64,000 nt of DNA from Paenarthrobacter sp. Its GTDB lineage: Bacteria; Actinomycetota; Actinomycetes; Actinomycetales; Micrococcaceae. Every line of letters begins with the position of its first letter. Within the stretch, counting starts at the first letter, position 1. The stretch spans positions 62,001-126,000 of the forward strand of contig JAPSHX010000009.1 of the NCBI GenBank assembly GCA_031179305.1. The letters are read 5' to 3'. The translations under genes and the position numbers were made by a program. A model generated the notes under the pieces. That model was given only the letters and a program-made list of their open reading frames with translations. It was not told the origin of the DNA and searched no databases. Positions 57,987 to 64,000 of the stretch are shown here, piece after piece.

Positions 57987-58103
57987 CCCCGGCCTACCCT
58001 AGCTAGGGAAAAGTGGATCGGCGACTTTGAGAATGCGAGAGCCTGTTCAGAGCAAAAAGGTCATGAAAGTGACCGATGATGGTCAATTTTCTAAGAACAG
58101 CAA

Positions 58104-58149
58104 AAAACCGGCGGCTGCCACTCCATCGGGAGCAGTAACCGCCGGTTTT
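58104..58149 (-). terminator. Terminator of the trxB-trxA operon
   Basis: AAAACCGGCGG and CCGCCGGTTTT form the outer stem, and CTCC/GGAG around ATCG an inner one. On the minus strand a T-run follows. It is 26 bases after the trxA stop. Confidence 0.88.
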
Positions 58150-58174
58150 CTACGAACTTAGATCAGACGAAGGC

Positions 58175-58501
58175 TTAGGACAGGACGTCCGCAAATTCCT
58201 TCTCGAAGAACTGCTTCGGCTTGGCGCCGATGACAGTGCTCTTCACTTCTCCCCCACTGAACAGGTACACGGCCGGGATGGACGTGATGCCATACTCGGC
58301 GGCAATGGCGGGGTTGTCATCGACGTTGAGCTTTACAACGTCAACCTTTTCGCTGTACTCAACGGAGATTTCGTCGAGGATGGGGCCGAGCTTGCGGCAA
58401 GGGCCGCACCACTCTGCCCAGAAGTCCACGATGACCGGCTTCTCGGAAGCCAGGACATCCGTGCTGAAGCTTGCGTCAGTTACGTCTTTTGCGTTGCTCA
58501 T
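58175..58501 (-). CDS. trxA: Thioredoxin
   Basis: A 108-residue thioredoxin with the redox pair C32 and C35 in WAEWCGPCRKLGPIL and the cis-proline in GITSIPAVYLF. It reduces protein disulfides and is itself reduced by TrxB, encoded 34 bases upstream in the same operon. A aagggaaaag site precedes the ATG. Position near the origin after the par genes matches other actinobacteria. Confidence 0.97.
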   Translation of the reverse strand: MSNAKDVTDASFSTDVLASEKPVIVDFWAEWCGPCRKLGPILDEISVEYSEKVDVVKLNVDDNPAIAAEYGITSIPAVYLFSGGEVKSTVIGAKPKQFFEKEFADVLS

Positions 58502-58535
58502 AACTTTTCCCTTCGTATGGTTGCTTGGAGGCAGC

Positions 58536-59492
58536 TTAGGAGTGCAGGTCGGCGAGGTAGTGCTCTACGTCAAGGGCAGCCACGCAACCGGAGCCGGAAG
58601 CCGTGATGGCCTGGCGGTACGTGGGGTCAATGACATCGCCAGCGGCGAAGACACCCTTGATGTTCGTCCGGGAGCTACGGTCTTCTACGGCGATGGTTCC
58701 CTCGGGGGTCAGATCAATCTTGCCCTTGATGAGTTCCGTGCGGGGGTCGTTGCCGATGGCCACGAAAACGCCGGTTACAGCGAGTTCGGACTCGGTGCCG
58801 TCCACCAGGTTCTTGAGTTTCAAGCCAGTGACCTTGTCGTCACCGAGAACATCCTCAACGGCGGTGTTCCAAACGAAGCTGATCTTCTCGTGGGCCTGGG
58901 CACGGTCACCCATGATCTTGGAAGCCTTGAGGGTATCGCGGCGATGGACAACCGTGACGGACTTTGCAAACTTGGTGAGGAACAGTGCTTCCTCCATGGC
59001 CGAGTCGCCACCACCGATAACGGCAATGTCCTGATCTTTGAAGAAGAAACCGTCGCAGGTTGCACACCAGCTAACACCATGGCCGGAGAGGCGCTTTTCG
59101 TTAGCCAGCCCGAGCTCGCGGTATGCCGAACCAGTGGACAGAATGATGGCCTTCGCCTGGAAGGTCTCGCCGGTTCCGATGGTCACAGTCTTGATGTCGC
59201 CGTCGAGGTCCAACTCGGTGACGTCCTCGAACTGGATTTCGGTGCCGAAGCGTGCGGCCTGCTTTTCGAAGTTCTCCATCAGGTCCGGGCCCATGATGCC
59301 CTCCGGGAAACCCGGGTAGTTTTCCACGTCCGTGGTGTTCATCAATTCGCCACCGGCAGTGACGGAGCCGGCAATGAGCAGAGGCTTCATGTTGGCGCGG
59401 GCGGTGTAAACGGCGGCGGTGTAGCCGGCAGGGCCTGAACCTACAATGATGACGTCACGCACCTGCGATGCGCTGTTTTCTGCAATGCTCAC
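58536..59492 (-). CDS. trxB: Thioredoxin-disulfide reductase
   Basis: A 318-residue FAD/NADPH enzyme from GTG 59492 with a gaagagg site. The FAD motif GSGPAGYTAAVYTARA starts at residue 18, the redox CATC is at 143-146 (SWCATCDGFFF), the NADPH motif is IGGGDSAMEEALFLTKFA, and GVFAAGDVIDPTYRQAITASGSGCVAALD closes the FAD domain. It passes electrons from NADPH to TrxA. Confidence 0.97.
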   Translation of the reverse strand: MSIAENSASQVRDVIIVGSGPAGYTAAVYTARANMKPLLIAGSVTAGGELMNTTDVENYPGFPEGIMGPDLMENFEKQAARFGTEIQFEDVTELDLDGDIKTVTIGTGETFQAKAIILSTGSAYRELGLANEKRLSGHGVSWCATCDGFFFKDQDIAVIGGGDSAMEEALFLTKFAKSVTVVHRRDTLKASKIMGDRAQAHEKISFVWNTAVEDVLGDDKVTGLKLKNLVDGTESELAVTGVFVAIGNDPRTELIKGKIDLTPEGTIAVEDRSSRTNIKGVFAAGDVIDPTYRQAITASGSGCVAALDVEHYLADLHS

Positions 59493-59661
59493 GTGGCGTG
59501 AACCTCTTCCTTAGTCGATGCTGCGGCTTTCGGGGCAGCCATCTGACTCAACCCCTGTTGCTTTCCAAATATTCCGTTGGAGTTGGGGGCCCTAAAGCCA
59601 CCACCATTCAGGGTACCGTCTGCGGCCATCCCGAATCTAAGTGGTGACGCCAATGTAGATA

Positions 59662-59703
59662 GCAGTAGAGGCCGTTCTGACGAGTCAAAACGGCCTCTAC
59701 TGC
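59662..59703 (-). terminator. Strong hairpin after the pseudokinase-like gene
   Basis: GCAGTAGAGGCCGTT and AACGGCCTCTACTGC are perfect 15-base arms around a 12-base loop that can pair further (TGAC/GTCA). It lies 18 bases after the stop. No U-run follows, so it may end transcription with Rho or protect the mRNA end. Confidence 0.65.
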
Positions 59704-59720
59704 TACCTAGTTGGGTTTGC

Positions 59721-61418
59721 TTACTGGACTGTGACCTCGGCCAGACGCAGTCCGAATCCAAATCGGGTTTTCGGTGCAGCCAGCTTCGGGAGGTCGCTGA
59801 TGACTACGATGACGTACTGGGTCTGCGTAGGTGCTGCAAGCGGCATGGTCAGTTCCGGGGACGTGAAGCTGTTGGTGCCGACCAGTTTTGCGCCGTCCAT
59901 CGCAGGACGATCGTTGGTGTAGACGCTGATGCTACCGCCAGAGCCACCCAGCTGGTTCAGCACTACCGACTTGACCTCGGTGGGTTCCTTGAGCTTAACC
60001 ACAAGGGGCATGTCTTCGAAGAGCCCACCCCAATTTGCCGAGGCAAATTCCATGTCCGACCAGTAGCTGGCAGCGTTGCCGTCAAAGGCCCTGGCAAGAT
60101 CCTTGTCATAGGTGGCGGCGAACGGGAAGTCGCCGAGGCGCGTGATGCCTTCGATTTCCGGCGGTGTGACAGGGGCCGGAGCTTCAGTAGGCGCAGGCTC
60201 CTCGGTTTCCGCGGCAGAAGATTGAGGGGCAGGCGTGCTTTGCGTCGCGGCAGGTGCGCCACTGGGCAGGAGGCTGCCGAGATTGGTCACCGCAAGGACG
60301 AGACCGACCACCAAGACGGCGGCGAGCAGGCCGCCTACCAGCCACCGCAGGGAACGCGGTTCCTTCTCAGGAGCCTCGTCTTCGTAAACGTCCTCATCCG
60401 CGTAATCGTCCGTAACAGCCGACGACGCCGGGAAGCTGCTTGCCGCGCGCTCGTACCCGGAGTCGGTGCCACGGTTTGCTATACCCGAACCACCAGCAGC
60501 TGCACCGGCGCCTGAACCACTAAAGCCGTAATCCTCTTCGGACCACAGGGAAACCTTTGGCTCCGCAGCAGACTCGCGGCTATCAGGCTCACGGCTGGCT
60601 GGCTGCGACGAGACGGGCGAGGTCGAAACGGGCTGCGATGAAACGGCCTGGGTAGGCGGCTGCGATGCAGCCGCAGGTGAAGCTCCGCCCGCACTACCGG
60701 AAGAACCAGCGCCAGCAGATCCAGCGTCGCCAGCGCCAGCAAAACCAGGAGTGCCGGCGTCGTTGTTTTTGGATCCCGCGTGCTTCAGCGCTGCAGCGGC
60801 AGCAACTCCTGCTGCACCGGCGCCGGCAGCGGCCGCAGCCAGCTTGCCCGCGATTCCACTCTTGGGAGACGAAGGGCTGGACGAGGGCATGGGCGGTACA
60901 TGCGGCGCTGTGCGTGCAGGCGCAGCGGGCTCAGGCTCACCGTCAGACTCGGAAGGGATGGGGTAGCCATTTTCGTCGTACTGAATGTACTCGGCGTCGT
61001 GCTCGTCATCCTCGTACAGGCCGTCGTACGTCTCAGGCTCGTAGGTGCGCGGCCGGCCGAAGATCTCGCTTCCGAGCGTCTCCGTGAAGAAAGGCTCGAT
61101 GTACGGCGGGTTGGTAGCGACCACGAGGTCCAGCAGATCGGGGGCGGTGCTGTGGTTGGTGATCAGGTAAGTGGTGTTTTCACTGATCCCCAAGTCCAGG
61201 ATCTGAACGTGGCCCGGCCTCTCCCCAGTGGCCACTTCCCGAGCGCTCTGGGCCACCTGTTCGGCATTTCCGGGACCGGCAACAAGGATGCTCACGGGAC
61301 GGTTGAGGACCTGGTCCACGCCGTCGAGCACCTGATCTTGGTCATGCGAGGTCAATACATTGGCCGTGACCTTGTAGCGGCCGCCAAGTACTGATCCGAC
61401 GTCGATCGGGTGGGACAC
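59721..61418 (-). CDS. Membrane pseudokinase-like protein next to MurJ
   Basis: A 565-residue protein from GTG 61418 (taggaggaac site). Residues 1-105 resemble a kinase N-lobe (GSVLGGRYKVTANVLTSHDQDQVLDGVDQVLNRPVSILVAGPG) but the VAIK lysine position reads RPVSILV, and no HRD or DFG follows. A long Ala/Ser/Pro-rich acidic linker (about 125-365) precedes one membrane helix (about 366-388). The extracellular end (about 430-565: DKDLARAFDGNAASYWSDMEFAS, SVVLNQLGGSGGSISVYTNDRP) resembles a carbohydrate-binding jelly-roll. In Mycobacterium these parts are fused to MviN/MurJ, where FhaA binds the pseudokinase. Here the gene is separate, 139 bases after murJ. Confidence 0.82.
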   Translation of the reverse strand: MSHPIDVGSVLGGRYKVTANVLTSHDQDQVLDGVDQVLNRPVSILVAGPGNAEQVAQSAREVATGERPGHVQILDLGISENTTYLITNHSTAPDLLDLVVATNPPYIEPFFTETLGSEIFGRPRTYEPETYDGLYEDDEHDAEYIQYDENGYPIPSESDGEPEPAAPARTAPHVPPMPSSSPSSPKSGIAGKLAAAAAGAGAAGVAAAAALKHAGSKNNDAGTPGFAGAGDAGSAGAGSSGSAGGASPAAASQPPTQAVSSQPVSTSPVSSQPASREPDSRESAAEPKVSLWSEEDYGFSGSGAGAAAGGSGIANRGTDSGYERAASSFPASSAVTDDYADEDVYEDEAPEKEPRSLRWLVGGLLAAVLVVGLVLAVTNLGSLLPSGAPAATQSTPAPQSSAAETEEPAPTEAPAPVTPPEIEGITRLGDFPFAATYDKDLARAFDGNAASYWSDMEFASANWGGLFEDMPLVVKLKEPTEVKSVVLNQLGGSGGSISVYTNDRPAMDGAKLVGTNSFTSPELTMPLAAPTQTQYVIVVISDLPKLAAPKTRFGFGLRLAEVTVQ

Positions 61419-61557
61419 GTGTTCCTCCTAGGCTGTCCGGGAGCTGCGGTCCTGCACATGGCTCCCCCGGCGAGCCGGTTGAGCCGCTTTTGCAACTACC
61501 TATATTCGTTTCTAGCCTAGCGGATTGAGGCCCGCCGCCCATGTTGGCGCCACCGGC

Positions 61558-63576
61558 TTACTTCCTGTGGTTGTCCTTAGCGGGGAAGTACGGATTCTGC
61601 CCGACGTCACCCTGGTAGGTGCGCCGACCCGGCAAGGGGACCTGCGGACGGAACTTGCCGCCGCGGGCCGTGCTGGGCGCGTCTTCCTCCGGTAGGTAGG
61701 TCTTGGGTGCGTCAGGTGAGTCTTCCGTGGCAGGCTCCTGGGTCCGCTGAGGAGCCAGTGCCGGCCCGGCCCTGAAGGACGCGGCGTCGAACTCGCCGGA
61801 GATGCGCGGAATCAAACCGGTATCGTCCGAGACAGTGGCGCGTGCCGCCGTCGCCGGTTCAGGTGCTGCGCCGGTAACCGGTGCTGGTACGCCCCGACCC
61901 AGGCGACCCATCAACGGACGAAGGAGGTCGCGGAGTTCGGTGACGTGGAAGACGCGCAGGAGGACCAGGTAGGCGAGCAACATGACCGGTCCGACGACGA
62001 CGACCGTCACCAAGGCGGCCGGGCGGCTGCTCCATGCGAAACCATCAGCACGGTAGCTACCCAAAAGCCACAAGGCCCCAGCCCCGGCAAGTGCAGATCC
62101 CAAGCCCGCGTAGCCCATGCGAATGTACGAATTGGCGATACGTGGACCGTCGAGGTGGCCCAGCAAGCGGCGCAGGAACACGACGCTGATCACGACGGAG
62201 AGGATGTTGCCCAGCGTGTAAAGGATGGCGATCGCGTAGATGATCTGGCCGACGGGAAGGAACTGGATGAAGAACGCGCCCACCACGTAGATCACAGCCA
62301 GCCACAATTGGACGTACAGGGGCGTACGGGCGTCCTCGTTGGCATAGAACACGCGGGACATCATGAAGTTCGCGCTCAGGAACGGTGTGCTGAGGGCAAG
62401 GATGGTGAGCGTCTGGGCCAGCATGACGCCGTCCTGCGGTTCGCCTCCGGAGAAGAACATGCCCAGAGGACCGGCCAAGGCAAACAACGCCAAGGCACCG
62501 AACACGGTAGCAACGGCCATGGTGCGGAGGCCGTGGGAAAGGGCGTCGCGCAGTTCGTCTTTGTTGCCATCCTGCGACGCGCGTGTCATGCGATTAAAGA
62601 GGACTGTCGCCAAGGACAAAGCGATGATCGAGTGCGGCAGCAGGTAAAGCTGGCTCGCGACCTCAAGGACCGCGTTACCGGGCAGGACGGCAGCAGCAGC
62701 CGTGTCCCCTGCGTTGTCCAGCCGGAGACGTTCGGCGCCGGGAATGGTGGCGACCCTCATAACGTACAGGAACGCCAATTGTCCGACGGCGGCAGTGGCC
62801 AAGGTCCAAATGCTCAGTTTGGCTGCCTGTCCCAGTCCAACGCCGCGCCAGCCGAAACGAGGCCGAAGCCCAAGGCGCAAACGGAAGACGGGAATCAGCA
62901 GGATGGCAGTCTGAGCCACCACACCGAAGGTAGAGAAACCGGCAATCAGGAGCGTCTGGGTAGGCCCCCAGTTGTCCAAAGTATGGGGGTTGTAGACGTT
63001 CTCGCCCAGAATCCAGATGAACATCCCCAGGCCGGAGATAGCCACCAGGTTGTTGAGGATGGGGGCCCACATGGCGGGGCCGAAAGCTCCGTGGGCGTTC
63101 AGCACCTGCGTGAGGAGAGCGTAGAGACCGTAGAAGAAGATCTGAGGCAGGCACCAGAAAGCGAAGGTGACTGCCAAGGCTTTTTGTTGCTCGGAGTAGC
63201 CCTGGGTGGTGAGGTCGATGACCAAGGGGGCCGCGAGTGTCACCAGCGCCGTCAGCGCCAGCAGCACCAGGACTGCCAGTGTCAGCAGGCGGCTGATGTA
63301 GTCCGCGCCGCGGTCAGGGGCCTTGCTGGCCTTGATGATCTGAGGGACCAGGACGGCGTTGAACACGCCGCCGGCCACCAGCAGGAAGATCAGGTTCGGC
63401 AGGTTGTTCGCGTTGATGAACGTGTCATTGATCGTGGAGCCCAGGCCGAGGGCGGCACCGAGCATCCACGTTTTGGCGAAGCCAAGGAACCGGGAAACCA
63501 GCGTCCCTGCTGCCATGATGGCGCTGGAACGTGCTTCTCCGGATTGAACGGACTGGGTTGTTTTGGCTTCAGACAT
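61558..63576 (-). CDS. murJ: Lipid II flippase MurJ (MviN)
   Basis: A 672-residue MOP-superfamily flippase with 14 or so helices in residues 15-555. Family features are MAAGTLVSRFLGFAKTWMLGAALGLGSTINDTFINANNLPNLIFLLVAGGVFNAVLVPQ at the start and PHSIIALSLATVLFNRMTRASQDGN in the middle. The last ~115 residues are a disordered Pro/Ala/Thr-rich cytoplasmic tail. It turns lipid-linked peptidoglycan precursor to the outside. It shares an operon with the pseudokinase-like gene and lies 26 bases from the Nudix gene. Confidence 0.95.
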   Translation of the reverse strand: MSEAKTTQSVQSGEARSSAIMAAGTLVSRFLGFAKTWMLGAALGLGSTINDTFINANNLPNLIFLLVAGGVFNAVLVPQIIKASKAPDRGADYISRLLTLAVLVLLALTALVTLAAPLVIDLTTQGYSEQQKALAVTFAFWCLPQIFFYGLYALLTQVLNAHGAFGPAMWAPILNNLVAISGLGMFIWILGENVYNPHTLDNWGPTQTLLIAGFSTFGVVAQTAILLIPVFRLRLGLRPRFGWRGVGLGQAAKLSIWTLATAAVGQLAFLYVMRVATIPGAERLRLDNAGDTAAAAVLPGNAVLEVASQLYLLPHSIIALSLATVLFNRMTRASQDGNKDELRDALSHGLRTMAVATVFGALALFALAGPLGMFFSGGEPQDGVMLAQTLTILALSTPFLSANFMMSRVFYANEDARTPLYVQLWLAVIYVVGAFFIQFLPVGQIIYAIAILYTLGNILSVVISVVFLRRLLGHLDGPRIANSYIRMGYAGLGSALAGAGALWLLGSYRADGFAWSSRPAALVTVVVVGPVMLLAYLVLLRVFHVTELRDLLRPLMGRLGRGVPAPVTGAAPEPATAARATVSDDTGLIPRISGEFDAASFRAGPALAPQRTQEPATEDSPDAPKTYLPEEDAPSTARGGKFRPQVPLPGRRTYQGDVGQNPYFPAKDNHRK

Positions 63577-63602
63577 CGCCTTTATCGTCCCATGTACCCG
63601 GG

Positions 63603-64000
63603 TCAGAGGTGTTCGGGCAGCACTTCCCGTGCCAAATCGGCGATGCGGCGTTCATTCGGGAAGGACAATTTTCGTGCCAACTCCTGGATGGGGACCCATG
63701 CGGCGTCAACAGCCTCCTGGTCCGGATCATTCTCGATGGTCAGTTCGCCGCCCGTTGCCCGGAGCAGAAAATGATGCACGGTCTTGTGGACACGGTGGCC
63801 GCTCACGGTGAACCAGTAGTCGATGCTGCCGAGGGGCGCCAGGATGATGCCTTCGATGCCGGTTTCCTCGGCGATCTCCCGGACAGCGGCTTCCTCGTTG
63901 TTCTCGCGACCTTCCGGATGGCCCTTCGGTAGGCACCATTCCAGCCGGCCACCCCTATTAAGGCGGGCGATAATCGCGACCCGGAGTTCGCCGTCGGACG
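63603..64000 (-). CDS. Nudix hydrolase, N-terminus outside window
   Basis: The frame enters from the right edge and ends at 63603, giving about 131 residues. The Nudix box is complete: GHPEGRENNEEAAVREIAEETGI fits GX5EX7REUXEEXGU exactly. The strands before (ELRVAIIARLNRGGRLEWCLPKG) and after (LGSIDYWFTVSGHRVHKTVHHFLL) fit an ADP-ribose or nucleotide pyrophosphatase. Mycobacterium has mutT4 in a similar place near mviN. The substrate is not certain. Confidence 0.9.
   Translation of the reverse strand, partial: SDGELRVAIIARLNRGGRLEWCLPKGHPEGRENNEEAAVREIAEETGIEGIILAPLGSIDYWFTVSGHRVHKTVHHFLLRATGGELTIENDPDQEAVDAAWVPIQELARKLSFPNERRIADLAREVLPEHL

Larger units (their letters stand above)
52660..58103. 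other. Gene-free parS island
   Basis: About 5.4 kb between the parB and trxA terminators without a convincing gene. Open frames here are all short (under about 140 codons), lack good ribosome sites, show no familiar motif and lie on both strands without order. Sampled lines have 43-60% G+C, below the flanking genes. It holds eight exact parS copies, two degenerate ones, two groups of DnaA-box-like sequences and a tandem repeat. The rest shows no pattern I can name and may be decayed sequence kept as a centromere. Confidence 0.75.

Noticed and set aside
59489..59629. Short frame of 46 codons ending in a four-base overlap with trxB
   Set aside because: The overlap looks like translational coupling, but the ribosome site is weak, no family is known and trxB has its own gaagagg site. 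It may be worth a check in relatives, but I do not call it.
61945..63774. Long open frame of about 600 codons on the plus strand
   Set aside because: It is antisense to murJ over nearly its whole length. Its composition (Gln, Gly, Asp, Arg, His rich) is the usual shadow of a high-GC membrane protein gene, and no family is recognisable.

Overview
The window is the replication-origin region of a high-GC Gram-positive chromosome. Gene content and order (dnaA, dnaN, gnd, recF, dciA, gyrB, gyrA on the minus strand; rpmH, rnpA, yidD, yidC, khpB, rsmG, parA, parB on the plus strand; fhaA to pknB cell-wall kinase operon; crgA; class E sortase; DLW-39 protein between tRNA-Ile and tRNA-Ala) point to an actinobacterium of the Micrococcaceae, most like Arthrobacter or Paenarthrobacter. 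This assignment comes from recognising protein families and synteny, not from a database search.

Layout. 0-13 kb is an accessory catabolic segment: a 5-oxoproline utilisation cluster (pxpB, MHS carrier, pxpA, GntR regulator), an HTH-less LysR-like protein facing a DUF5997 gene, a putrescine-type amine catabolism cluster (APC permease, universal stress protein, FAD amine oxidase, TetR) and a talarate/galactarate dehydratase with its GntR regulator. Three of these regulators have clear palindromic operator candidates next to them. 13-25 kb holds tRNA-Leu and the growth/cell-wall signalling operon fhaA-fhaB-pstP-rodA-pbpA-pknA-pknB, then pabA, a 56-residue membrane protein, sortase and crgA. 25.3-28.4 kb is a compact alkylation-repair operon (two O6-alkylguanine methyltransferases around an ECF-type sigma factor, AlkB, Tag). 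28.4-29.06 kb is a gene-free segment holding the densest DnaA-box cluster in the window. 29-34.2 kb has mixed housekeeping genes. 34.3-47 kb is the tRNA-Ile/Ala, gyrase and oriC/dnaA core. 47-52.6 kb is the rpmH-to-parB arm. 52.6-58.1 kb is a long, GC-reduced stretch with no convincing gene but eight exact or near-exact copies of the ParB site parS after the first one at 52.7 kb, plus two groups of DnaA-box-like sequences. 58.2-64 kb holds trxA, trxB, a membrane pseudokinase-like protein, murJ and a Nudix hydrolase cut by the window end.

How it fits together. DnaA, DnaN, RecF, DciA and gyrase serve replication from oriC. ParA and ParB with the parS island would segregate the origin. The PknA/PknB-FHA-PstP operon, RodA, PbpA, CrgA and the MurJ/pseudokinase pair on the far side form one peptidoglycan-control module split across the origin. 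The most unusual features are the gene-free parS/DnaA-box island and the separate DnaA-box cluster about 16 kb from dnaA.
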